DNA of 8,978 bases, taken from NCBI GenBank assembly GCA_018677115.1, contig JAHHOC010000255.1, forward strand, positions 1-8,978. Reading direction: 5' to 3'. Position numbers and translations under genes: made by a program. Below the pieces are notes generated by a model, which saw only the letters and a program-made list of their open reading frames with translations, searched no databases and was not told the origin of the DNA. Within the stretch, counting starts at the first letter, position 1. Every line of letters begins with the position of its first letter. Below are positions 1-7,568 of the stretch, in pieces. The stretch comes from Arenicella sp. Lineage in GTDB: Bacteria > Pseudomonadota > Gammaproteobacteria > Arenicellales > Arenicellaceae.

Positions 1-3000
1 ATGCTGCATAAGGGCACCATATTTTTCCAGCTGCGGACGGTGGCGTTCAGCTATCTGCTGGTCGACAAAAGCATTGATATCGCCAGCTTCAGTATAAGTG
101 GTTTTATAGTCAATGACCCATCGCACACCATCAGCCACAAAGGTACGGTCGATACGGTAAGTATTCACTAAGCCGTCTTCATTGGCGGCCAGACAGTACT
201 CGTTGTGCTGCTCGGCGTGATCGGCAAAAATGAAGCTGGCATGGGAATCACTCTGCATATTCTGCAGTGCCTGGCGCATGCGTGGCAGTGCCACGCTGAG
301 ACGCTCCGGGGGAAGGCCTGCATTGAGCAGCTCAGCGCGCCATGCAGCCATCAGTTCGTCATCTGGCTGGATGGCTAACAGCCGGCTTTGATTATATTGC
401 AACCAGCGGTGCAATACGGTGCCGACTACACTAGCCAGCTCGCTCGACCACTGATATTCGAGTGCGGCCTGGTCTTCGTCACTCAGTTGAGTAGCCAGCT
501 GCTGCTCACTGCGCCACTCCACGGCTGATGCCAAATCGGGCTGAAAATTTTGCGGAATACGTTGCAGCAGCTGTGGCGGGATTGTGGGAGGTGATTGCCC
601 GGCATCGGCGTGATGCACTGTAAACTGGTTTTCACTGGCTTCCCAGATTGTTGCCAGTAGCGAACTTTTTACCGGTGGTTTTAGACTATCGTCCTCATTA
701 TTCACAGTGGCCTCGCCGATCAGAATCAGCTGCCGCTCAGCGCGGGTGCAGGCAACATACATCAGTCGCATAGCTTCATTGGCGGCCCGTTTTTTATCCA
801 GCTCGCGCAGGTAATTGTAGTGACTGTTGGATTTTTCCTGCAATTGAAAGGGTGCCAGCAACAGTTGCGACTGCCCCTGCGCATTCTGGTACTCGGCCCA
901 CATAAGAATCTCTTTATCCTGCCCGCGCGCCTTCCGACTCAGGCAGGGTAATACGACAGTATCGTATTGAAGTCCCTTGGCCTTGTGCTTTGTGGATATT
1001 ACAACACGTGGTTTATCGCCGCGCTCACTTTGCGGCTGCGCGTACAGGCCCTCGAGCGCAGTATCCAGCTCATTCATCGACGCCAGATCGCCACCGCGCT
1101 CTAGTCCGGCGATCAACTCAAATACGGTTTCCACATCTTCCAACGAGGCACCAAACAAGGTAGCCGGGCCACCCAATTGTTGCCAGGTCCAGCGACATAG
1201 TGCGCTCAGGCTCACTTGCTGGCGTTGCGCCAGCGCCTGCTGCATAACCTCAATGAAGCGACTTAAGCGCTGAGCATTGCCGGCATCCGCGAGTGCCGCT
1301 GAATCGGCTTCAATCAACTGCTGCCAGACGCTGGCATCCAGCCGCGGAGCAATTTTTTTAATCTCATTAAGAGTCGAGCCGCACCACGGGCCACGCAACA
1401 GCCCTAACCATGATACACGGTCGTCTTCACGGCAGATTGCCTTGCATAGCGCCAAAATATCAATCACCACCTGCTGGTTTGCCAGCGGCTGAATATCCAC
1501 ACCGGTATAACCAATGCCGGCGGCGCGAATAGCTGGTAGCAGGTGCAGCAAGTGATTGCGGGAGCGCACTAATATCGCAACCTGTGAATTCTCATCTGGC
1601 AGGGAGCGCAGTGCCTGATGCAGGGCTTCCACCACCAAAGCGGCTTCCTGCGCTTTATCCGTTGCCAATCGGCCGTTAACCGCTGGCACCGCCTTGGGTT
1701 TATTGGAGCTCGCCGTGGCGTAACGGATTGCGCCGCTGAGCACGTTGTTATGGGCGGGAAAGCTGGTAGCAAATGTTTGATTAAACCACTTCACCAGGGT
1801 GCTGCTGGAGCGAAAATTCTCGCTCAATACCAGCGGCTCTATGTCAATATTGTCGAACACCTGAGTGCTGGCATTGTCGGCAACCTGTAAAAACAAACTG
1901 ACATCCGCTTCGCGAAATCGGTAAATGGATTGCATCGGATCACCGACCAGAAATAAACTGCGGGCCGGGCCTTGCCCGGGAGTCCAGCCACGGGTGAGTC
2001 GTTTAAGCAACTCGATTTGTGCGTGCGAAGTATCCTGAAATTCATCCACCAGGATATGCTGTAACTCGTAGTCAAGATGCAAGGCTAATTCGGTGGGATT
2101 GCTCAGCTCCTGTAAAGCAAGATTGGCTCGCTGGGTAACTTCGCTGTGGTCACATTCGCCGGCGGCACGAAAACGTAATTGTAGCAATCCTGCCAACACC
2201 TTAAGTACATGATCCAACGCTGTGAGTTGCGCCCAATCCAGTTCATTAAACTGTAGCTGGGGTAGTCGCAATGCGCCATTGAGTTCGCCCAGTAATTCGT
2301 TATCGATGGCCAGTTCAGCCAGCAGGGCCTCGAACTCCTGCTTCTCAGGTGTTTTTGGCGGAAAGCCATTGCGCACGTTTACCTGTTTGCGAAAAGCAGC
2401 ACCATCAGCTGTCAGCAACATCTGCGCCAGCGCCTGCCATTGCTGCACGCCCATCAAACGTACTGAGCGCTCAAATTTCGCTAACGGAGCCAGGCTGTCA
2501 GAAATTTTAACAGCGGCTTGCTGTTCGTCTTTGCTCAGGTTTCGGTGCGCAAATCCAGCCAGTGTCAGTAATCGCTCAGTAGTTTGCGCAGGCATCAAAC
2601 GGCTCAGGATAGCAACCTGTTCATTGGCTACTGTCTGCCAGGCATGCTGTAAGGCTCCCCTTAGCTTCGGTAAATCGTTGTGCACCACATGCCTTAACCA
2701 TTGGTCACGCTGTCGCAGCATGGAGGTAAACAGTTTACGCGCCTTGTTATAATTGTAATCAAGCTGCAGCATCACGCTTTGCAGGGCTTCGGACAAATCC
2801 GAATCACTTTCCAGCAATTCCAGCAGCAGTTGCTCAACTGCTGCTGCGTAATGCGCATCGGCTTTATCCGTAGTGCGGGGCCGGTCACCGAGGCGACTCA
2901 GCCAGGGCATGCTGCCGGCCAGGCGACCGCAAAATGCGTCTATGGTTTGAATTTGCAACTGATGGGGAGATTCCAATAATTGCCAGTCCAATTCGTGATT

Positions 3001-3291
3001 GCGCTGGATAACCGCATGTGCCAGTTCAATCCCCTGCTGCTCATAACTGTCGTTACTTACTTCGCCGCGTTCAGCCGCGCTGAGCAGTTGCATCAGGCGC
3101 TGTCGCATTTCAGCCGTGGCCTTGCGTGTGAAAGTAATGGCCAGCACCTGTCGTGGCTGTTGCACGGTGGCCAGCAGGCTCAGCATGCGATAGACAAGTA
3201 GCCCGGTTTTTCCTGAACCGGCCGGGGCCTGTACGATAAACGAACGGGTCGGATCAAGGGCGATGGAGCGGGCGTCGAAGTCAACCAGCAT
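1..3291 (-). CDS. UvrD/RecB-like (AddA-type) helicase-nuclease, 3' end cut by window edge
   Basis: Likely ATP-dependent 3'-5' DNA helicase fused to a nuclease, acting with the upstream AddB-like protein in double-strand-break end processing. The reading frame is open for 1097 codons to the left edge, with no stop seen. All superfamily 1 motifs are present: Walker A QAPAGSGKT (residues 21-29), motif Ia ITFTRKAxxEM (52-62), motif II DEFQDT (416-421), motif III VGDPMQSIYRF (449-459), motif IV NFRS (492-495), motif V HKAKGLQYD (769-777) and motif VI YVACTRAE (845-852). A C-terminal PD-(D/E)XK nuclease follows, with H961, D1048, D1061-Y-K1063 and QLEKY (1087-1091), so probably only a short tail is missing. 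The ATG was chosen because Walker A then falls about 20 residues in, as usual, and a GGAG lies 7 bases upstream. It overlaps the end of the upstream gene by 11 bases, which suggests translational coupling. RecB proper is an alternative, but the AddB-like partner argues for AddA type. Confidence 0.93.
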   Translation of the reverse strand, partial: MLVDFDARSIALDPTRSFIVQAPAGSGKTGLLVYRMLSLLATVQQPRQVLAITFTRKATAEMRQRLMQLLSAAERGEVSNDSYEQQGIELAHAVIQRNHELDWQLLESPHQLQIQTIDAFCGRLAGSMPWLSRLGDRPRTTDKADAHYAAAVEQLLLELLESDSDLSEALQSVMLQLDYNYNKARKLFTSMLRQRDQWLRHVVHNDLPKLRGALQHAWQTVANEQVAILSRLMPAQTTERLLTLAGFAHRNLSKDEQQAAVKISDSLAPLAKFERSVRLMGVQQWQALAQMLLTADGAAFRKQVNVRNGFPPKTPEKQEFEALLAELAIDNELLGELNGALRLPQLQFNELDWAQLTALDHVLKVLAGLLQLRFRAAGECDHSEVTQRANLALQELSNPTELALHLDYELQHILVDEFQDTSHAQIELLKRLTRGWTPGQGPARSLFLVGDPMQSIYRFREADVSLFLQVADNASTQVFDNIDIEPLVLSENFRSSSTLVKWFNQTFATSFPAHNNVLSGAIRYATASSNKPKAVPAVNGRLATDKAQEAALVVEALHQALRSLPDENSQVAILVRSRNHLLHLLPAIRAAGIGYTGVDIQPLANQQVVIDILALCKAICREDDRVSWLGLLRGPWCGSTLNEIKKIAPRLDASVWQQLIEADSAALADAGNAQRLSRFIEVMQQALAQRQQVSLSALCRWTWQQLGGPATLFGASLEDVETVFELIAGLERGGDLASMNELDTALEGLYAQPQSERGDKPRVVISTKHKAKGLQYDTVVLPCLSRKARGQDKEILMWAEYQNAQGQSQLLLAPFQLQEKSNSHYNYLRELDKKRAANEAMRLMYVACTRAERQLILIGEATVNNEDDSLKPPVKSSLLATIWEASENQFTVHHADAGQSPPTIPPQLLQRIPQNFQPDLASAVEWRSEQQLATQLSDEDQAALEYQWSSELASVVGTVLHRWLQYNQSRLLAIQPDDELMAAWRAELLNAGLPPERLSVALPRMRQALQNMQSDSHASFIFADHAEQHNEYCLAANEDGLVNTYRIDRTFVADGVRWVIDYKTTYTEAGDINAFVDQQIAERHRPQLEKYGALMQH

Positions 3292-5998
3292 CGTCTATCT
3301 CCAGTGCCAGTTGCTTGAGTTGTGCCACACGACACAGTGATTTGAGATCGCAGTGCTGGCAGACCTGTTCATCGATCGGGTTGACCTCGGCCACACCATG
3401 TTTAAAGTCGTCGGCCAACTGCATGAGTGTCTTCGGCCACTGCGCGCGAGCCTGCTGCCATTCCTGCTCACCTGACTCAGAGCCCTTGTTGATCAGGCCG
3501 CGCTCAACCAGAGCCACGTATCTGCAATCAGGTTGTTGCAGCTGGCCATAGGCAATACCCGATAACGGCGTCTTTTTTCGCGCATCAAGCTGCAGTGCAT
3601 AAAGCGGCAATTGGGGTTGCTTGATGCGCTCACCGAGCCAGTCTTTGCGCGTTACTGCGCCGGTCTTATAATCCACCAGCAGAGCTCGGCCATCGTCACA
3701 CAGGTCGAGTCGGTCGATCTTAAAGCGAAACCGAATGCCACCCAGCTCACCGTGATAAGACTGCTCGGTTTCCACAACCTGAAACCCGAGCGGCCGTGTT
3801 AATTCAAGCTTAAACCACGCCATTAACAGCGCTGTCAACCGTGGCAGTTCGCGTTGCAGCAGTTTCATTTTAGCCGCTGTGAGACTGATGCCGGGATCGG
3901 CAATGGCGGTACCCGCCACATTTTCGGCAATGCTATAGCGGTCACTTTCTTGCAGAGAACTGAGTGCGCTCTGGCTGCCTAGTTGCTGCCAGGCTAATTG
4001 CAACATACGGTGTACCACACTACCGCGCTCGCGTGGATCCAGTCCAAACTCCGCTTCATCTAAGCTTTGATATTGCAACTGGTGGGTGGCGAAGGCTTTG
4101 AAGGCACATTGCGACTGGTTAATAAATATCTGCGATCCGCCGCGTGCCTGCCCCACATCTGACCAGACCGGGCCTGTCGAGTCCAGATAACTTTCGAGGG
4201 TCATATTTGTTGCCGTGCTGGTAGTGGGTTGGGCAACCTGAAACGCGCTGTTGCGGAACAACGGGGAAGGCCGGTTTTCCACTTCCTGATCACGCGTTGA
4301 ATGCAATGCATAACTGACTATGGCCTGCCGGTTGTATCCCAGCAGGCTATGCAAAACACGGCGGGCCTGTGCATAAGCAGTATTCGAACTGGCTTCTGGG
4401 TAACCACAGTCCTGTAACAAACTATTCGGTATAAAAGCATCGCCCTGCGGTGGGGTGGGATATTGTTCACTCATACCAGTCAGCAGGCAGAGGTCTGCGG
4501 GCCGGCCAATGGCCTCATACACACCCGATATAAAAATCGGAGACTCTACGGCCTTGGGCAGGAACACCGCGTCACGGTTCATTTGTTCAATAATTTCGAT
4601 CGTACGACCCAGCCCTACCTGCCGCTGTACCATGCTGAGCAACTTGAATTCCTCCAGTAAACGCTGCCAACGCTGCCACAGTTGGTATTGCACGCTGTCC
4701 ATTGACTGCTGTCCGGTGCCGGTGCGCCAGCCCCACAACTGCAGCCAATCAGTGATCCGGCTCGCCCATTCAGGAAAGCTTAAGGCAGCAAAATTTGTGT
4801 CCTGTTTACGTTGCTGCAAATCTGCGGCAAGCGACTGTCGTTGTTCGAGTAAGTGTGCCAGGGCCTCAGCCCAGGGTGTCGGCCGGGTGCCACCGCCGCT
4901 TTGCTGCTGAAACTGTGCATATAAGTCCGGCAGGTCATCGAACTGCACATAGCGCAAACGCTGGCGTTGCAGCCACAATGCAAAGCTGCGGCACTCATCG
5001 CGGTGCTGGCGGCACAGGCCCAAAAATTCATTGCGTAGCAAAAAACTTAATTCAGTAACGGTACAGCGGCCGGATAACATTCGAATGACACGCAAAGCGG
5101 CTTCGATGGCGGGCCACTCGTGCAAGGCCTGACCCAGACTGAAACGGTACACACATGGCTGATGTAGAAGCTGCAGAGGCGAGTGCATGGGATAAAACAC
5201 CTCGCGCGCCATCTCCCGCACCTGCTGATGACGCTGGGCAAGCTCAGGCACCACTACGTTGATGCGCTGGCCGGGGTGTGCTTCGAACTGGTTGCGTGCA
5301 CGAAGCAACGCCGCGCGTAGTTCCTGTTGGCCGTCCTGGTGTGCCTGATAGGAGATCACCTCACAGTCCGGTTTGCCCTGATCACCGGTTTGCACATCAA
5401 CTCCCCGCTCGCGCAGCTGCCTATTGTGCTGCTGTTGCGCGGCAGTAATTAAATCATAACAGTGCCAGTGCAGGGATTTAAACGGCGGCATAATCTCTTG
5501 CCGCAAAAGCTGTTGCTGCAACAACGGGAAGTCAATCTGGCCTCGTTTTTGCAACAGTATGCGGTAATCCTTAAGCCACTCGAGAAACTGCGCTATATCT
5601 GCCACATGGTTATCGCGCAAGGTTGCCTCGCTCAACTGCCAGTCGTGTATTAAGCGCCACGAACGTTGTACAGCGCGAGCGGTCTGTTGCACATTTAACA
5701 GGGTTAATTCGCTTTCACGCCGCTTCGATGTCTCAATCACCTGTGTCCATAACAGCAAGCTTTGCTGCTCAGAGATTAAACTTTGGGCGCCAGCCGCCTG
5801 CCCGAGCTGCTGATGATTTGCGTGCCACATGAGCAGCAGGTAGTCATTCCACAGCAGAATATTAGGCGACTCCCATACCCGCGAACCCTTGGCGATCTGA
5901 TGGTGACTGAAACGCTCTATCAGGGAGTTGGCAAGACTTCGGGTGGGCACCACGACAGCCGCATCCTGCGTTAAGTTATACAGCCAGTCCTGATCCAT
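3281..5998 (-). CDS. AddB-like PD-(D/E)XK nuclease with Fe-S cysteines (probable DNA repair protein)
   Basis: A 905-residue partner of the downstream AddA-like helicase. Its length and layout fit the roughly 900-residue 'probable DNA repair protein' family related to AddB (TIGR03623, from memory). The N-terminus (VVVPTRSLANSL, residues 15-26) sits where a helicase P-loop would begin but has no GKT/GKS, so the helicase-like part should not bind ATP by itself. The central segment FISGVYEAIGRPADL (489-503) resembles the AddB/RecC core. The C-terminal nuclease has H663 (GSVVHRM), D762, D776-Y-K778 and QLPLY (796-800). C631 (SQCAFKAF) with C880, C883 and C889 (CxxCx5C) matches the four-cysteine 4Fe-4S staple of AddB nucleases. 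The start places the VPTR motif close to the N-terminus, as expected, but no good Shine-Dalgarno precedes it. It is first in a two-gene operon. I found no convincing promoter between the terminator at 6051 and the start. Confidence 0.92.
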   Translation of the reverse strand: MDQDWLYNLTQDAAVVVPTRSLANSLIERFSHHQIAKGSRVWESPNILLWNDYLLLMWHANHQQLGQAAGAQSLISEQQSLLLWTQVIETSKRRESELTLLNVQQTARAVQRSWRLIHDWQLSEATLRDNHVADIAQFLEWLKDYRILLQKRGQIDFPLLQQQLLRQEIMPPFKSLHWHCYDLITAAQQQHNRQLRERGVDVQTGDQGKPDCEVISYQAHQDGQQELRAALLRARNQFEAHPGQRINVVVPELAQRHQQVREMAREVFYPMHSPLQLLHQPCVYRFSLGQALHEWPAIEAALRVIRMLSGRCTVTELSFLLRNEFLGLCRQHRDECRSFALWLQRQRLRYVQFDDLPDLYAQFQQQSGGGTRPTPWAEALAHLLEQRQSLAADLQQRKQDTNFAALSFPEWASRITDWLQLWGWRTGTGQQSMDSVQYQLWQRWQRLLEEFKLLSMVQRQVGLGRTIEIIEQMNRDAVFLPKAVESPIFISGVYEAIGRPADLCLLTGMSEQYPTPPQGDAFIPNSLLQDCGYPEASSNTAYAQARRVLHSLLGYNRQAIVSYALHSTRDQEVENRPSPLFRNSAFQVAQPTTSTATNMTLESYLDSTGPVWSDVGQARGGSQIFINQSQCAFKAFATHQLQYQSLDEAEFGLDPRERGSVVHRMLQLAWQQLGSQSALSSLQESDRYSIAENVAGTAIADPGISLTAAKMKLLQRELPRLTALLMAWFKLELTRPLGFQVVETEQSYHGELGGIRFRFKIDRLDLCDDGRALLVDYKTGAVTRKDWLGERIKQPQLPLYALQLDARKKTPLSGIAYGQLQQPDCRYVALVERGLINKGSESGEQEWQQARAQWPKTLMQLADDFKHGVAEVNPIDEQVCQHCDLKSLCRVAQLKQLALEIDDAG
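3299..3302 (-). promoter_or_regulatory. Ribosome binding site of the AddA-like gene
   Basis: On the minus strand GGAG lies 7 bases before the ATG at 3291, inside the last codons of the AddB-like gene. It supports this start and implies coupled translation of the two subunits, since the upstream stop (TGA, 3281-3283) lies just past the downstream start. Confidence 0.7.
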
Positions 5999-6050
5999 TG
6001 CTTGAGTCTAACACCGGGGCAGCCGAGCGCATAAAGATTGTTAAACTCAT

Positions 6051-6082
6051 AAAAAAAGCGGCCGTTTGGGCCGCTTTCTTTC
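6051..6082 (-). terminator. Rho-independent terminator of the cytochrome c4 gene
   Basis: A perfect 9-bp stem (AAAGCGGCC at 6055-6063 with GGCCGCTTT at 6069-6077) encloses a 5-base loop. Read on the minus strand, the GC-rich stem is followed by seven consecutive T, a textbook intrinsic terminator about 20 bases after the cytochrome stop codon. It isolates the repair operon from the cytochrome promoter. The plus-strand reading also has a T-rich tail, but no plus-strand gene ends here. Confidence 0.9.
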
Positions 6083-6095
6083 TGCTGATTTGTGC

Positions 6096-6707
6096 TTAAT
6101 TCAAGCCAGCCATATAGGCTGCTAGTTCTTTTATCTGTTGTTCAGACAGACCAAAGGCAATATTGTACATAATGTCGTTATAACCTTTGCGATCGCCCTT
6201 TTTATAAGCCAGCAACTGTTGTTCAAGGTATTCCTTGTGCTGCGCGGACACGCGCGGGTAATTTTTGGGAATACCATGGCCACTTGGACCATGGCAACTC
6301 ATACACGCGGAAATTTTCCGTTCTGCAAAACCGCCGCGGTAGATGATTCGACCTGCTTCAGCCAATGCTTTATCGTCCTCGGTGAGCTTTGAGGTTACTT
6401 GTGCGGTCTGTGCAGCATAGAAGGCATCAAGGTCGGCCATGTCCTGGGCAGACAACATCGCAACCTGGCCCGCCATGATTGCATTGGCGCGCTCGCCGGA
6501 CTTGAAGGCCTCCAGTTGGGCGGCAATATAACCCGGTACCTGGCCGGCAAGATTAGGATTGGCGGGGATCGAGCTTATTCCAGTCGCGCCGTGGCAGGCA
6601 CCGCAAACAGCGGCTTTGGCTTCACCGGCAGCGGCATCACCTGAAGCTTGTACATTGCTGCTCAGGACAGCGAACAGACTGGTGATCAGGAGTATCTTTT
6701 TCAACAT
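6096..6707 (-). CDS. Diheme cytochrome c4, periplasmic
   Basis: Electron carrier with two covalently bound c-type hemes, located on the periplasmic side. Cytochrome c4 proteins donate electrons to terminal oxidases. The 203-residue precursor begins with a Sec signal peptide: MLKK, a hydrophobic stretch, and a likely cleavage after VQA (residue 21). The mature part is two tandem cytochrome c domains, each with one CxxCH heme site: C35-G-A-C38-H39 and C135-M-S-C138-H139. Candidate axial methionines are M78 or M84 in domain 1 and M180 in domain 2, each shortly before an LSxQ segment (LSAQDM, LSEQQI) as is usual for c4. GGAGG lies 6 bases before the ATG, with a good promoter about 44 bases before the start and a strong terminator after the stop, so it is probably transcribed alone. 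It is divergent from engB. Length and layout are normal for the family. Confidence 0.95.
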   Translation of the reverse strand: MLKKILLITSLFAVLSSNVQASGDAAAGEAKAAVCGACHGATGISSIPANPNLAGQVPGYIAAQLEAFKSGERANAIMAGQVAMLSAQDMADLDAFYAAQTAQVTSKLTEDDKALAEAGRIIYRGGFAERKISACMSCHGPSGHGIPKNYPRVSAQHKEYLEQQLLAYKKGDRKGYNDIMYNIAFGLSEQQIKELAAYMAGLN

Positions 6708-6713
6708 GTTGAG

Positions 6714-6718
6714 CCTCC
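6714..6718 (-). promoter_or_regulatory. Strong Shine-Dalgarno of the cytochrome c4 gene
   Basis: GGAGG on the minus strand, 6 bases before the ATG at 6707. This is the best ribosome binding site in the window and fixes the start used for the signal peptide. Confidence 0.85.
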
Positions 6719-6757
6719 AAATTGAGCTCGCAATCAGGAATACGAATCGGAGCGAGG

Positions 6758-6786
6758 TTTATAGCATGCTTGTTAACCGGCCTCAA
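6758..6786 (-). promoter_or_regulatory. Sigma-70-type promoter for cytochrome c4
   Basis: On the minus strand, TTGAGG (6786-6781) is separated by exactly 17 bases from TATAAA (6763-6758). Each hexamer matches consensus at four or five of six positions. Predicted transcription starts near 6751, leaving a leader of about 44 bases that contains the GGAGG ribosome binding site. Confidence 0.7.
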
Positions 6787-6805
6787 GCCAATGACGGAAA
6801 TTTGG

Positions 6806-6836
6806 GAGTTGTAACTCGTTATCGGCCAATTTATCG
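6806..6836. promoter_or_regulatory. Possible operator: short dyad and paired TTATCG repeats
   Basis: GAGTT-GT-AACTC (6806-6817) is a short inverted repeat. Beside it TTATCG occurs twice (6819-6824 and 6831-6836), 12 bases apart start to start, close to one helical turn. The elements lie upstream of the cytochrome -35 and of the engB -10, where a shared regulator could bind. No known binding motif was recognised, and repeats this short can occur by chance. Confidence 0.2.
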
Positions 6837-6846
6837 CAGCCCGGGA

Positions 6847-6855
6847 TGATACAAT
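6847..6855 (+). promoter_or_regulatory. Extended -10 promoter element of engB, possibly giving leaderless mRNA
   Basis: TGA-TACAAT matches the extended -10 form TGn-TATAAT with one mismatch in the hexamer. No -35-like hexamer lies 16-18 bases upstream, which an extended -10 can tolerate. Transcription would start about 6861-6863, directly on the tandem ATG ATG at 6859 and 6862. No Shine-Dalgarno lies at a normal distance before the start. Confidence 0.4.
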
Positions 6856-6858
6856 TCG

Positions 6859-7503
6859 ATGATGCCTGAATCCGTTGAAAACGACCAAATCAAGCGCGAG
6901 CCATTCCCCGAAATTCTTCGCGATCCGGAATTTCTGCTGGGAGCTGCAGAGGCGACCCAGTTTCCACAGGATGACAAGCCGGAGGTGGCCTTTGCAGGAC
7001 GCTCTAACGTGGGCAAGTCGAGCGCCATCAATGCCATCACTAAACGACGCAAGTTAGCTCGCACCAGCAAAACGCCCGGTCGCACCCAGCAGATCAATTT
7101 CTTTTCGTTGGGCGAACATGCGCGCCTGGTGGACTTACCGGGCTACGGCTTTGCCCAGGTGCCGCTGGCGGTAAAACAAAAATGGCAAAAAACCATTCGT
7201 CAGTATTTGGCTGAGCGCAGCAATTTAATTGTGCTGGTACTGTTGATGGACATTCGTCACCCATTGACCGACCTGGACTGGCAAATGGTGCAGTGGGCCA
7301 GTGAATCCGCGCTGCCGACCCAGATCCTGCTCACCAAGGCCGATAAACTAAAACGCGGCAGGACTGCGACGGCAGTGTTGGACGTGGAACGCCAGTTGAG
7401 TCAGCTGGGCGATCATTTTGGAGTCGAGCCGTTCTCTTCGACAGACTATACGGGCGTAGAAAAAGTACGCAGACAACTCGCCGAGTGGGTTTCAGGCGAA
7501 TGA
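6859..7503 (+). CDS. engB: Ribosome biogenesis GTP-binding protein EngB (YihA/YsxC)
   Basis: TrmE-Era-EngA-EngB-family GTPase that acts in the cytoplasm in large ribosomal subunit assembly; essential in many bacteria. At 214 residues it is close to E. coli YihA (210). The GTPase motifs are complete and in order: G1 GRSNVGKS (residues 47-54), G2 threonine in TSKTPGRTQ (69-77), G3 DLPG (92-95, within the EngB-type DLPGYGFA), G4 TKAD (159-162) and G5 FSS (192-194). KTPGRTQQINFF is highly typical of EngB. Two ATG codons stand in tandem (6859, 6862); the N-terminus before AFAGRSN has normal length with either, so the choice is open by one residue. No clear Shine-Dalgarno precedes it. It is divergent from cytochrome c4 and followed by a terminator-like hairpin and a structured intergenic region. 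Confidence 0.97.
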   Translation: MMPESVENDQIKREPFPEILRDPEFLLGAAEATQFPQDDKPEVAFAGRSNVGKSSAINAITKRRKLARTSKTPGRTQQINFFSLGEHARLVDLPGYGFAQVPLAVKQKWQKTIRQYLAERSNLIVLVLLMDIRHPLTDLDWQMVQWASESALPTQILLTKADKLKRGRTATAVLDVERQLSQLGDHFGVEPFSSTDYTGVEKVRRQLAEWVSGE

Positions 7504-7526
7504 GCTGACATTTTTAATAAAATAAT

Positions 7527-7552
7527 AAGTGTCTTGAATTTCTGACACTTTT
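7527..7552 (+). terminator. Probable weak terminator after engB
   Basis: AAGTGTC (7527-7533) and GACACTT (7544-7550) form a perfect 7-bp stem with a 10-base loop 23 bases after the engB stop. The T run is only four bases, counting the end of the stem, so termination is likely incomplete. A minus-strand reading also works, with an A/T-rich tail. A promoter-like -35 occupies its loop. Confidence 0.5.
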
Positions 7553-7562
7553 CGATTATCTT
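7534..7562 (+). promoter_or_regulatory. Promoter-like sequence for the candidate small RNA
   Basis: TTGAAT (7534-7539), a 17-base spacer and TATCTT (7557-7562), each hexamer matching consensus at four of six positions. Transcription would start about 7569, some 50 bases before the large nested stem. The -35 lies exactly in the loop of the engB terminator hairpin, so the two signals are interleaved. Confidence 0.4.
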
Positions 7563-7568
7563 ATGGAA

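Noticed and set aside
2222..2752. A 176-codon plus-strand open frame.
   Set aside because: It lies wholly antisense to the AddA-like gene, whose frame carries all helicase and nuclease motifs, and its product is Ser/Cys-rich without domain features.
4455..4910. A 151-codon plus-strand open frame.
   Set aside because: It is antisense to the AddB-like gene, has no ribosome binding site or recognisable motif, and is Cys/Ser/Arg-rich as expected of a shadow frame.
5999..6050. A promoter for the repair operon between the terminator and its start.
   Set aside because: No -35/-10 pair with reasonable matches and spacing was found on the minus strand, so no feature is reported although a promoter is expected there.
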